Positions 33,169-40,493 of a stretch of DNA of 40,493 bases are shown here, in pieces. Origin of the DNA: Streptomyces sp. McG3. Its GTDB lineage: Bacteria; Actinomycetota; Actinomycetes; Streptomycetales; Streptomycetaceae. Within the stretch, counting starts at the first letter, position 1, and every line of letters starts with the position of its first letter. The stretch spans positions 1 through 40,493 of the forward strand of contig NZ_JAAXYC010000039.1 of assembly GCF_018619185.1 (NCBI RefSeq). The letters are read 5' to 3'. The position numbers and the translations under genes are program-made. A model generated the notes under the pieces. It worked only from the letters and a program-made list of their open reading frames with translations, ran no database searches and was not told the origin of the DNA.

Positions 33169-34062
33169 TCACCCCGGCACCGGGTACAACGAGCCGCGCC
33201 GGCCCTCGGGCGAGGCGAGCCACTGGAGCCTGGCCTCGCAGCCGGTGCCGGGCAGCGGGGTGTGCAGCACGATCGCCAGGTCCGGCCGGGCGGGCACCCG
33301 CAACTGGGTGGCCTCCAGGGACAGGCGGCCGACCACCGGGTGCTCGACCTCCTTGCGGTTCTGTCCCGCGGGGGCGATGTCGCGCCGCTCGTACAGCTCG
33401 GCGAAGAGGGGGCTGACCGCCTGCGCCTCCTCGACGACGGCCCGGAAACCGTCGTCCTCGGGCGCCTCCGAGCAGGCCGCCCGGAACTGTGCCACCACCT
33501 GCGGGGCCAGCGCGTGCCAACTCGCCCCGGTACGGGTGCGGTAGACCGGGTCGGTGAAGAAGGCGATGAGGCAGTTCTGCCGGATGCCCGGGCGCATGCC
33601 GAGCACCGAGGCTGCGGCCTCGTTGTACAGAACGGTGTTCCAGTACCGGTCCATGATGTGGGCCGGGTAGGGCATCCAGGCCTCGATGAGCCTGGTCAGC
33701 CCCTCGCACATGTCGGCGTCGGCCGGATCGACCTCGGCCGGGGGAGGGTTCAGCCCGGCCAGCGCGTACAGATGGCGGCGCTCCGCGCTGCTCAGGCGCA
33801 GCACCCGGGCGACGGAGTCCAGCACCTGCGGGGAGACGGTGATGTCGCGGCCCTGCTCCAGCCACTGGTACCAGGAGACGCCCACCCCGGCGAGGACGGC
33901 GACCTCCTCGCGGCGCAGCCCCGGAGTGCGGCGGCGGGCGCCGCCCGGCAGCCCCGCCTCGTCCGGGGTGACGCGGGCCCGGCGGCTTCTCAGGAACGCG
34001 CGCAGTTCGGCGAGGCGGTGGGCTTTCGTGTCGTCCGTCGCCCGCTGGGCCGCTGTGGCCAC
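33169..34062 (-). CDS. XRE family regulator with MmyB-like domain
   Basis: A 297-residue regulator. The N-terminal HTH (about 15-95) reads LAELRAFLRSRRARVTPDEAG and TPGLRREEVAVLAGVGVSWYQWLEQGR. The C-terminal MmyB-type PAS-like ligand domain follows (RYWNTVLYNEAA, NCLIAFFTDPVYR, HPVVGRLSLEATQLRVPA). This class senses small molecules (fatty acids in some) and controls a neighbouring gene. It is divergent from an MFS exporter gene, 100 bases away. GTG 34062 has GGGGGAG upstream. Confidence 0.93.
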   Translation of the reverse strand: MATAAQRATDDTKAHRLAELRAFLRSRRARVTPDEAGLPGGARRRTPGLRREEVAVLAGVGVSWYQWLEQGRDITVSPQVLDSVARVLRLSSAERRHLYALAGLNPPPAEVDPADADMCEGLTRLIEAWMPYPAHIMDRYWNTVLYNEAAASVLGMRPGIRQNCLIAFFTDPVYRTRTGASWHALAPQVVAQFRAACSEAPEDDGFRAVVEEAQAVSPLFAELYERRDIAPAGQNRKEVEHPVVGRLSLEATQLRVPARPDLAIVLHTPLPGTGCEARLQWLASPEGRRGSLYPVPG

Positions 34063-34162
34063 GTACTCCCCCGGTGTCCGTGTGTGCGCCTGCCTGGTGG
34101 TGCGGGCAACAGGATAAGTTCCCGCTCCCCACGGTTATTCCGGCCACCGCAGGGTGGGACGC

Positions 34163-35578
34163 ATGGCGATCGAAACCCCTCCCACCTCCGCTCCCGCCGC
34201 TGCGTCCTCCGCTTCGGTCTCCGCACCGCCCCGGCTCTCCGGCCGGGCCCGGCTGGTCCTGTTCGTGCTGTGCGCCGCCCAGTTCATGGTGGCCCTGGAC
34301 TTCTCGGTGCTGAACGTGGCGCTGCCCGTGCTCGGCAAGGACCTCGGGCTGAGCACCACGGGCCTCCAGTGGGCGGTCACCGCGTTCGCGTTGCCGTCGG
34401 GGGGCTTCCTGCTCCTTTTCGGGAGGATCGCCGATCTGTACGGGCGGCGCAGGCTGTTCCTCGTCGGGCTGACCGTCTTCGGCGCCTCGTCCCTGCTGGC
34501 GACGCTGGCCTGGGACCCGGCCTCCTTCCTCGCCGGCCGGGCGCTCCAGGGGCTGGGGGCGGCGGTCATCGTGCCGACCGGGATGTCCCTGCTGACGACC
34601 ACGTTCCCCGAGGGGCCGCTGCGCGACCGGGCGCTCGGGATCAGCGGGACCCTGCTGTCGCTCGGCTTCACGGTGGGCATGGTCGCGGGCGGGGTGCTGA
34701 CCGAGACACTGGGCTGGCGCTCCACGATGGGCCTGCTGGCGGTGGCTTCGGCCGTGGTGCTGACGCTGGCCCCGAAGGTGCTGGCGGAGTCGCGCACGAC
34801 GGACCGGCCCCGGCTGGACGTGCCCGGCGCGGTGAGCGTCACCGGCGGTCTGCTGGCGCTGGTCTACGCGCTGTCGACGGCGGCGGAGCGTGGCTTCGGC
34901 GGCGTGGACGTGCTGGTCACGCTGGCCCTCGGCGTCGTTCTGCTCTCCGCGTTCGTCGTGGTGGAGTCCCGCTCGGCGGCCCCGCTGGTGTCGCTGCCGA
35001 TGCTGCGGCGGCGGACGGTGGCGTTCGGCAACCTGGGTGGTCTGGTGACCTTCTCGATGATGAGCACCGTCGTCTTCGTCCTGACCCTGTACCTCCAGGA
35101 GGTCCTGGACCTCTCCCCCTTCGCCACCGGTCTGGTCTTCGGGGTGCAGGGCGTAATGTCGGTGGTCGCGGGCATGTACGCGCCGAAGCTGATCGGCCGG
35201 ATCGGCGCCCGCCGGACCCTGGCGCTCTCCCTGATCGGCCAGGGGCTGTTCATCGGCGTGCTGCTGGGCCTGGGCCCGGAGTCGGGGGTGTGGCTGGCGA
35301 CCGCCGCGGTGTCGGTGGCCAGCATGTTCCACCTGGGCGCGATCATCGCGTACGGGCTGACCGTGACGTCCGGCGTCCCGAACGAGGAGCAGGGCCTGGC
35401 CACCGGCCTGGTCACCACGACCCAGCAGGTGGGTCTCACGGTCGGTATCCCGCTGCTGGGGGTGCTGGCCACGACACAGGACACCCTGTTCGACGGCGTA
35501 CGGACGGTGGTGGCGGTCGCGGGGGCGGTCCTGCTGGCGGCGGGCGCGGCGGTGGCGGCCGGGCTGCGCCGGAGCTGA
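34163..35578 (+). CDS. MFS drug exporter (DHA2/EmrB type)
   Basis: A 471-residue membrane protein with about 14 predicted helices. Motif D1/A region: ALDFSVLNVALP (motif D1), GRIADLYGRRRLF (motif A), LAGRALQGLGAAVIVPTGMSLL (motif B) and GFTVGMVAGGVL (motif C-like, drug:H+ antiport). It probably exports toxic compounds using proton motive force. The partner regulator is the divergent XRE gene. ATG 34163 is used. The N-terminal Ala/Ser-rich 25 residues are cytoplasmic. The two-gene unit interrupts a conserved operon. Confidence 0.93.
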   Translation: MAIETPPTSAPAAASSASVSAPPRLSGRARLVLFVLCAAQFMVALDFSVLNVALPVLGKDLGLSTTGLQWAVTAFALPSGGFLLLFGRIADLYGRRRLFLVGLTVFGASSLLATLAWDPASFLAGRALQGLGAAVIVPTGMSLLTTTFPEGPLRDRALGISGTLLSLGFTVGMVAGGVLTETLGWRSTMGLLAVASAVVLTLAPKVLAESRTTDRPRLDVPGAVSVTGGLLALVYALSTAAERGFGGVDVLVTLALGVVLLSAFVVVESRSAAPLVSLPMLRRRTVAFGNLGGLVTFSMMSTVVFVLTLYLQEVLDLSPFATGLVFGVQGVMSVVAGMYAPKLIGRIGARRTLALSLIGQGLFIGVLLGLGPESGVWLATAAVSVASMFHLGAIIAYGLTVTSGVPNEEQGLATGLVTTTQQVGLTVGIPLLGVLATTQDTLFDGVRTVVAVAGAVLLAAGAAVAAGLRRS

Positions 35579-35585
35579 GCCGGGC

Positions 35586-35631
35586 ACGAGGACGGGCCCG
35601 CCCCCACGGGGGGAGGCGGGCCCGTCCTCGT
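35586..35631. terminator. Bidirectional terminator after MFS gene
   Basis: A 17-bp perfect stem (ACGAGGACGGGCCCGCC and its complement) with a 12-base loop, between the convergent MFS and MmcQ/YjbR genes. Confidence 0.8.
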
Positions 35632-35642
35632 ACGCACTTCTC

Positions 35643-35996
35643 CTACGGGCGGTCCAGGCGCAGCCGCTCCGCCTTCGGGAGTCCGGCGACCACCAGGTCG
35701 TAGGAGTCCTCGACCAGCTCGCGCAGCAGCCGGTCCGGGACGCCGGAGACGGTGACCGTGTTCCAGTGGCGCTTGTTCATGTGCCAGCCGGGCACGATCG
35801 CGGGGTGCGTCCCGCGCAGCCGGATCGCCTCGTCGGGATCGCACTTGAGGTTGATGGTGAGCGGCCGCCCGTCCAGCGCGGTGAGGGCGAACATCTTGCC
35901 GAGCACCTTGAAGACGGAGGTCTCCGGTCCGAACGGGAACTCCTCCACGCTCGCGTTGAACTCCCGGCAGAAGGCCCGCAGCCGCTCCGGCGTCAT
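35643..35996 (-). CDS. MmcQ/YjbR family protein
   Basis: A 117-residue protein of the double-wing YjbR fold. Signatures: EEFPFGPETSVFKVLGKMFAL near the N-terminus, LTINLKCDPDEAIRLR, and HMNKRHWNTVTV, which is the conserved Lys/Arg/His surface. A C-terminal helix LVEDSYDLVVAGLPK follows. It has been proposed to bind DNA, but no defined role is known. ATG 35996 overlaps the CNNM stop by four bases, so it is the translationally coupled end of that operon. Confidence 0.9.
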   Translation of the reverse strand: MTPERLRAFCREFNASVEEFPFGPETSVFKVLGKMFALTALDGRPLTINLKCDPDEAIRLRGTHPAIVPGWHMNKRHWNTVTVSGVPDRLLRELVEDSYDLVVAGLPKAERLRLDRP

Positions 35997-37300
35997 TCCG
36001 CTTCCTTCTCCCCGGTCCCCTCGGTCTCCTTGTGCTCCGGCTCGACGAGCACCGTGACGATCTTGTTCCGGCGGCCCGCGGGGGACTCCGCGGTGAGCCG
36101 GAGCCTGCGGCCGTCGGGCAGCTCGACCATCGCCGACGCACCGGCGATCGGGACCCGGCCGAGCGCCTTGGCGAGCAGGCCGCCGACGGTCTCCACGTCC
36201 TCGTCGTCGTACTCGTCGAGGCCGAAGAGGTCGCCGAGGTCCCCGATGTCGAGCCGGGCGGTGACCCGGTAGCAGCCGTGCTCCAGCTCCTGGACGGGCG
36301 GCAGCTCCCGGTCGTACTCGTCGGTGATCTCGCCGACGATCTCCTCCAGGATGTCCTCGATGGTCACGATGCCCGCGGTGCCGCCGTACTCGTCGATGAC
36401 GACCGCGACATGGCTGCGGTCCTGCTGCATCTCGCGCAGCAGGTCCCCGGCGTTCTTGGTGTCGGGGACGAAGGCGGCGGGGCGCATCGCGGTGGAGACG
36501 GGGTCGGCCTCGGACTCGCGGTTGATGTGCGTCTTGCGGACCAGGTCCTTGAGGTAGACGATCCCGACGACGTCGTCCTCGTTCTCGCCGGTGACCGGGA
36601 TCCGGGAGAAGCCGGAGCGCAGGGCGAGGGTGAGGGCCTGCCGGATGGTCTTGTAACGCTCGATGGAGACGAGGTCGGTGCGCGGCACCATGACCTCGCG
36701 GACCAGGGTGTCGCCCAGCTCGAAGACCGAGTGCACCATGCGGCGCTCGTCGTCCTCGATGAGCGACTCCGCCTCGGCGAGGTCGACCATGGCGCGCAGT
36801 TCGGCCTCGCTGGCGAACGGGCCCTTGCGGAACCCCTTGCCGGGGGTCAGCGCGTTGCCGACGAGGATCAGCAGCTGCGGGATCGGCCCCATGATCCTGG
36901 CCAGCGGCACCAGGACGTACGCGGAGGCCGTGGCCGTGTTCAGCGGGTGCTGGCGGCCGATGGTGCGCGGGGAGACGCCGATGGCGACGTAGCTGACGAG
37001 GACCATCACGCCCATCGCGACGGCCAGCGCCTCCCAGGTCTCGGGCAGTTCCTGGAGGCAGGCGTAGGTGACGAGGACCCCGGCAGACATCTCGCAGGCG
37101 ACCCGCACCAGCAGGGCGACGTTGAGATAGCGGGTCGGGTCGGCCGCGATCTGCGCCAGCTTCGCGCTGCCGCGCCGGCCGGACCGGACCGCCTCGTCCG
37201 CCCGGAAGCTGGAGGTGCGGGCGATACCGGCCTCCGCGCAGGCGGCCAGCCAGCCGACGACGACCAGCAGCACGGCCCCGATGACCAGGGGCGCGCTCAC
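35993..37300 (-). CDS. CNNM/HlyC-CorC family transporter with CBS domains
   Basis: A 435-residue membrane protein. DUF21/CNNM transmembrane domain at about residues 1-190, a pair of CBS domains (about 205-330; [13 protein letters not shown] and [17 protein letters not shown]), and a C-terminal CorC_HlyC domain (about 345-430). This family mediates magnesium or cobalt efflux or regulates such transport; older annotations say haemolysin. Start and stop both overlap neighbouring genes (ybeY upstream, MmcQ downstream) by four bases. Confidence 0.93.
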   Translation of the reverse strand: MSAPLVIGAVLLVVVGWLAACAEAGIARTSSFRADEAVRSGRRGSAKLAQIAADPTRYLNVALLVRVACEMSAGVLVTYACLQELPETWEALAVAMGVMVLVSYVAIGVSPRTIGRQHPLNTATASAYVLVPLARIMGPIPQLLILVGNALTPGKGFRKGPFASEAELRAMVDLAEAESLIEDDERRMVHSVFELGDTLVREVMVPRTDLVSIERYKTIRQALTLALRSGFSRIPVTGENEDDVVGIVYLKDLVRKTHINRESEADPVSTAMRPAAFVPDTKNAGDLLREMQQDRSHVAVVIDEYGGTAGIVTIEDILEEIVGEITDEYDRELPPVQELEHGCYRVTARLDIGDLGDLFGLDEYDDEDVETVGGLLAKALGRVPIAGASAMVELPDGRRLRLTAESPAGRRNKIVTVLVEPEHKETEGTGEKEAE

Positions 37301-37794
37301 GAGACGGTGGGGGCGGGGGACGCGCCGGTGAGCCCGCGCTCCCCGCGCCAGCCGTCCACGATGGCGGCCTGGAGACCGAACATCTCGGCCTTCTCGTCCG
37401 GCTCCTCGTGGTCGTACCCCAGGAGGTGCAGCACTCCGTGGACGGTCAGGAGCTGGAGCTCCTCGTCCATGGAGTGCTGCGTCGGGGCCTCTTCGCCCTG
37501 CTTCTTCGCGACCTCCGGGCAGAGCACGATGTCACCGAGGAGCCCCTGCGGGGGCTCCTCGTCGTCCTTGGCCGGCGGACGCAGCTCGTCCATCGGGAAG
37601 GACATGACATCGGTCGGACCGGCGAGGTCCATCCACTGGATGTGCAGCTGCTCCATGGCGTCGGTGTCCACCACGATCACCGAGAGCTCGGACAGCGGGT
37701 GGATCCGCATCCGGGCCAGTGCGTAGCGGGCGATGTCGAGGATCGCCTGCTCGTCGACCTCGGTTCCGGACTCGTTGTTGACGTCGATCGACAT
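37297..37794 (-). CDS. ybeY: rRNA maturation endoribonuclease YbeY
   Basis: A 165-residue zinc metalloendoribonuclease acting in 16S rRNA 3' processing and 70S quality control. The three-His motif is [12 protein letters not shown]; other family parts are DVMSFPMDE and [10 protein letters not shown]. Length and motif positions are normal. It sits 12 bases downstream of phoH and overlaps the CNNM gene start by four bases. Confidence 0.96.
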   Translation of the reverse strand: MSIDVNNESGTEVDEQAILDIARYALARMRIHPLSELSVIVVDTDAMEQLHIQWMDLAGPTDVMSFPMDELRPPAKDDEEPPQGLLGDIVLCPEVAKKQGEEAPTQHSMDEELQLLTVHGVLHLLGYDHEEPDEKAEMFGLQAAIVDGWRGERGLTGASPAPTVS

Positions 37795-37806
37795 GGTGCG
37801 CTGCGA

Positions 37807-38871
37807 CTACTTCCCTTTTCGGCGGTCGCGTCGGCCGTCTTCGCGGCCTTCCGCCTGACCGTCCTGCTGACCGTTTCGGCTGTCGTACTTCTCGTACGCG
37901 TCGACGATACGGCCGACGAGCTTGTGCCGGACGACATCCTGGGAGGTGAGCCGGGAGAAGTGCACGTCGTCCAGGCCCTCCAGGATGTCCTGGACCTGCC
38001 GCAGCCCGCTCTTCGTACCGCTCGGCAGGTCGACCTGGGTGACGTCACCGGTGACGACGATCTTGGAGTCGAAGCCGAGGCGGGTGAGGAACATCTTCAT
38101 CTGCTCGGCGCTGGTGTTCTGCGCCTCGTCGAGGATGATGAACGCGTCGTTGAGCGTGCGGCCGCGCATGTACGCCAGTGGCGCGACCTCGATCGTGCCC
38201 GCCGCCATCAGCCGCGGGATCGAGTCGGGGTCGAGCATGTCGTGCAGGGCGTCGTAGAGCGGGCGCAGATACGGGTCGATCTTGTCGAACAGGGTGCCCG
38301 GCAGGAAGCCGAGCCGCTCCCCCGCCTCGACCGCGGGCCGGGTCAGGATGATCCGGCTGACCTGCTTCGACTGGAGTGCCTGGACGGCCTTGGCCATGGC
38401 GAGGTAGGTCTTGCCCGTACCGGCGGGACCGATGCCGAACACGATCGTGTGCTGGTCGATCGCGTCGACGTACCGCTTCTGGTTGAGCGTCTTGGGGCGG
38501 ATGGTGCGGCCGCGGCTGGAGAGGATGTTCTGCGTGAGCACCTCGGCGGGCGTCTCGCCCTGGGGGTCTCCCTGCCCGTTGCCGGCCGCCCTGAGCATGG
38601 CGATCGACCGTTCCACTGCGTCCTCCGTCATCGGCGCTCCGGTGCGGAGCACGAGCATCATCTCGTCGAACAGGCGTTGGATGAGAGCGACGTCGGCGGC
38701 CTCGCCCGTGGCACTGATCTCGTTGCCCCGGACATGGATGTCGGCCGCCGGGAAAGCCTCTTCGATCACGCGCAACAGCGAGTCACCCGATCCCAGGAGC
38801 ATCACCATGGGGTGTGCGGCCGGGATCCTGATCTGGGCACGCGCCTGCGGCTGTGTGGGTGTCTGAGTCAT
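37807..38871 (-). CDS. PhoH-like ATPase
   Basis: 354 residues from ATG 38871. An N-terminal KH-like region (residues about 20-95: [25 protein letters not shown]) precedes the PhoH P-loop domain, with Walker [30 protein letters not shown], Walker [10 protein letters not shown] and a sensor-like [12 protein letters not shown]. It is probably an RNA-related helicase/ATPase cooperating with YbeY. The C-terminus is a charged unconserved tail. Starts at 38895 and 38943 are in frame; 38895 would overlap its GGGAGG. Confidence 0.93.
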   Translation of the reverse strand: MTQTPTQPQARAQIRIPAAHPMVMLLGSGDSLLRVIEEAFPAADIHVRGNEISATGEAADVALIQRLFDEMMLVLRTGAPMTEDAVERSIAMLRAAGNGQGDPQGETPAEVLTQNILSSRGRTIRPKTLNQKRYVDAIDQHTIVFGIGPAGTGKTYLAMAKAVQALQSKQVSRIILTRPAVEAGERLGFLPGTLFDKIDPYLRPLYDALHDMLDPDSIPRLMAAGTIEVAPLAYMRGRTLNDAFIILDEAQNTSAEQMKMFLTRLGFDSKIVVTGDVTQVDLPSGTKSGLRQVQDILEGLDDVHFSRLTSQDVVRHKLVGRIVDAYEKYDSRNGQQDGQAEGREDGRRDRRKGK

Positions 38872-39013
38872 GGGCCGGCCCTCGGGCCTGCGCATACCTC
38901 CCGTTGCAGGGTTCTCGCTGCTCGACAACCTCTGGACAACCAAGCCTACGACCTGGCGGTGACAACGCAGAGTGCTTTTACCGCCCGTGTGTGCGACCCG
39001 GGCCGACGGCAGC

Positions 39014-40159
39014 TCACTGGCGGAAGCCGATCGTGGGCACCGCGCGCCGCAGCGGCCAGGCGCGGGCCGTGGTGGGCAGGAGGTCGTCCAGGAAGGCGTA
39101 GCGCTCCAGGGCGGCGGGGTCCTGGCTCGCGCAGGTGCGGATCAGCTGCCACCAGGCGGCGACCTCGGCCCAGCCGGGGGCGGAGAGCGAGCCGCCGAAC
39201 TCCTGGACCGAGAGGGCGGCGGTGAGCCCGGCGAAGGCGAGCCGGTCGGCGAGCGGCCAGTCGGCGAGGGTGCCGGTCACGAAGCCGGCGACGAAGACGT
39301 CCCCGGCGCCGGTGGGGTCGAGCGCCTCCACCTCGATGGCGGGCACGGCCGCGGCGGCGCCGGTGCGGCCGTCCACCGCGTAGGCGCCCTCGGCGCCCAG
39401 GGTGACCACGGCGAGCGGCACCCGTTCGGCGAGCGCGTGGGCGGCGGCGCGCGGGCAGTCGGTGCGGGTGTAGCGCATCGCCTCCTCGGCGTTGGGCAGG
39501 AACGCCTCGCAGTGCGCCAGGTCGGGCAGGGCGTCCAGGTCCCAGCGGCCGGTCTCGTCCCAGCCGACGTCGGCGAAGATCAGCGCGCCGTTGCGGGCGG
39601 CGGTGGCCACCCAGGGCTCGCTCCGGCCCGGGGCGAGCGAGGCGATGGCGGCACGGGCGCGCGGCGGGCAGTGCGGGAAGGCCGGGGCGGAGGTTCCGGC
39701 GGGAACTCCGGCTCCGGTGGACGCCGGGGTTCCGGTGGACGTTCCGGTCGGAGCGGGTGCCTCGTGGCCGTGCGAGACCATCGTGCGCTCGCCCTCGTAC
39801 GCCATGGAGACGGTCACCGGGGAGTGCCAGCCGGGGACGGTGTGCGACATCGACAGGTCGATCCCCTCGCCCTGTTCGAGGGCGTCCCAGCAGTACTCCC
39901 CGTAGTGGTCGTCGCCGAAAGCGGCGGCGAGGGAGGTGCGCAGGCCGAGGCGGGCGAGGGCGGTGGCCATGTTGGCGACGCCGCCGGGGCTGGAACCCAT
40001 CCCCCGCGCCCAGGACTCGGTGCCGCGCACGGGGGCGCTGTCCAGGCCGGTGAAGATGATGTCGAGGAAGACCGGCCCCGTCAGGAAGACGTCGCAGGCG
40101 GGGTCCCGGGGGGCGCGCAGCGCCTGCAGCGGGTCGATGCCCGGAGTGTCTGTGCTCAC
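39014..40159 (-). CDS. PfkB family carbohydrate kinase
   Basis: A 381-residue ribokinase-fold sugar or nucleoside kinase. Motif 1: GSSPGGVANMATALARLGL. Motif 2 with catalytic Asp: DPTGAGDVFVAGFVTG. A low-complexity Thr/Gly/Ala/Pro insert (about residues 134-160) between the lid and the core is made of imperfect codon repeats and is absent from typical members. GTG 40159 follows GGGAG at six bases; the frame extends further to 40276 without support. The sugar substrate is not evident. It is divergent from glmU. Confidence 0.9.
   Translation of the reverse strand: MSTDTPGIDPLQALRAPRDPACDVFLTGPVFLDIIFTGLDSAPVRGTESWARGMGSSPGGVANMATALARLGLRTSLAAAFGDDHYGEYCWDALEQGEGIDLSMSHTVPGWHSPVTVSMAYEGERTMVSHGHEAPAPTGTSTGTPASTGAGVPAGTSAPAFPHCPPRARAAIASLAPGRSEPWVATAARNGALIFADVGWDETGRWDLDALPDLAHCEAFLPNAEEAMRYTRTDCPRAAAHALAERVPLAVVTLGAEGAYAVDGRTGAAAAVPAIEVEALDPTGAGDVFVAGFVTGTLADWPLADRLAFAGLTAALSVQEFGGSLSAPGWAEVAAWWQLIRTCASQDPAALERYAFLDDLLPTTARAWPLRRAVPTIGFRQ
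39690..39760. repeat. Low-complexity repeat in the PfkB insert
   Basis: Imperfect GGTTCCGG / GGAACTCCGG-type units repeated in frame and encoding Gly-Thr-Pro-Ala-Ser-Thr-Gly. They probably form a flexible surface loop and may vary in length between strains. Confidence 0.5.
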
Positions 40160-40331
40160 CGTGCGCTCCCGGTGTCGTGCGGCGGATCTCGGCCGGATCC
40201 GGACCGTGTGAGGTGCGGCCAGTCTGCCCGATACGCCGAGGGGAACGCAGTGTCCGCGCCCAAGTGTTCGCAGCACGCCTGACCTGCATAAACATGCGCT
40301 AATACCCGGGGTTTCCCCACATAAACACGAA

Positions 40332-40347
40332 CGTGACCCAGATCACA
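40332..40347. promoter_or_regulatory. CRP/Crp-like site between pfkB and glmU
   Basis: CGTGACCCAGATCACA matches TGTGA-N6-TCACA in nine of ten defined positions. It is 91 bases before the glmU start and 172 bases before the pfkB start on the other strand. Streptomyces encodes a CRP regulator, so this is plausible but unproven. Confidence 0.5.
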
Positions 40348-40437
40348 TCGGGGCGGCTTCCGGGGAGCCCCCGTTTCCACCGGAAACACCCCCGGTATCC
40401 TGCGGATGACCACCACCCGAAGCCGAAGGGCACATCC

Positions 40438-40493
40438 GTGAGCGCAACCAGCCCGGCAGCCGTCGTCGTCCTCGCAGCGGGTGAGGGCACCCG
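40438..40493 (+). CDS. glmU: Bifunctional GlmU, first codons only
   Basis: GTG 40438 after GAAGGG starts VSATSPAAVVVLAAGEGTR, which runs off the window. The LAAGxGTR motif is the nucleotide-binding loop of N-acetylglucosamine-1-phosphate uridyltransferase/glucosamine-1-phosphate acetyltransferase, which makes UDP-GlcNAc for peptidoglycan. The AVVVLAAGEGTR form closely matches Streptomyces GlmU as I remember it; other sugar nucleotidyltransferases share a similar loop. Confidence 0.75.
   Translation, partial: MSATSPAAVVVLAAGEGT

Noticed and set aside
34063..34162. Possible operator palindrome GGATAAG...TTATTCC between the XRE and MFS genes
   Set aside because: The symmetry is poor and I could not define equal arms; position alone is suggestive.
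33262..35703. A long plus-strand frame overlapping the XRE and MFS genes in another frame
   Set aside because: The MFS and XRE proteins have full family motifs in their own frames; this one has none.

Overview
The window is a roughly 72% GC chromosomal segment of a Streptomyces or very close relative. The evidence is the strong third-position GC bias, the rarity of TTA codons, actinobacterial family content (DUF397/Scr1-type XRE pairs, DUF6243, ECF41-type sigma factor, alpha2 glycyl-tRNA synthetase, phoH-ybeY-CNNM-cdd-era order) and GGAGG-type ribosome binding sites. I saw no rRNA, tRNA, CRISPR array, transposase or phage gene.

Left arm (about 0.1-10.7 kb): dusB, a small membrane protein, arginine deiminase (arcA), a GAF-like/SpoIIE-type phosphatase, a SAM methyltransferase, glutaminase, a cupin, a HAD phosphatase and a secreted chymotrypsin-fold protease. 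Three loci here are broken. The arginine/ornithine antiporter upstream of arcA is reduced to its two ends, joined at a 7-bp direct repeat. A divergent TetR/quinone-reductase pair has lost both 5' ends in one deletion. An alpha/beta hydrolase has lost its N-terminus and nucleophile.

Accessory middle (about 10.7-17.8 kb): small secreted, membrane and calcium-loop proteins; a DoxX-like membrane protein divergent from an ECF41-like sigma factor, with a near-perfect ECF41 promoter in front of the DoxX gene; a core-only MetE; an XRE/DUF397 regulatory pair; a row of small unknown genes, two of them paralogues with paired Cys-His-His motifs; DUF6243; and a zinc-finger-like protein. Four genes here (13.2-16.7 kb) contain a TTA codon, which suggests bldA-dependent expression.

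Conserved core (about 17.8-30 kb): glyS; the zinc uptake operon znuA-znuC-znuB with two Zur boxes, followed by zur; uppS and recO; a TerB-like protein; leuA with a 15-residue leucine-rich leader peptide; a protealysin-like M4 protease paired with an emfourin-like inhibitor; and era.

Right arm (about 29-40.5 kb): the conserved minus-strand series phoH, ybeY, CNNM/CBS protein, cytidine deaminase homologue and era is split by two cassettes. One is an XRE regulator/MFS exporter pair. The other is a DUF916-like membrane-anchored protein with a WxL-like secreted protein, resembling the Firmicutes WxL surface systems. The cytidine deaminase homologue lacks its catalytic and zinc residues. The window ends with a PfkB sugar kinase divergent from the first codons of glmU, with a CRP-like site between them.
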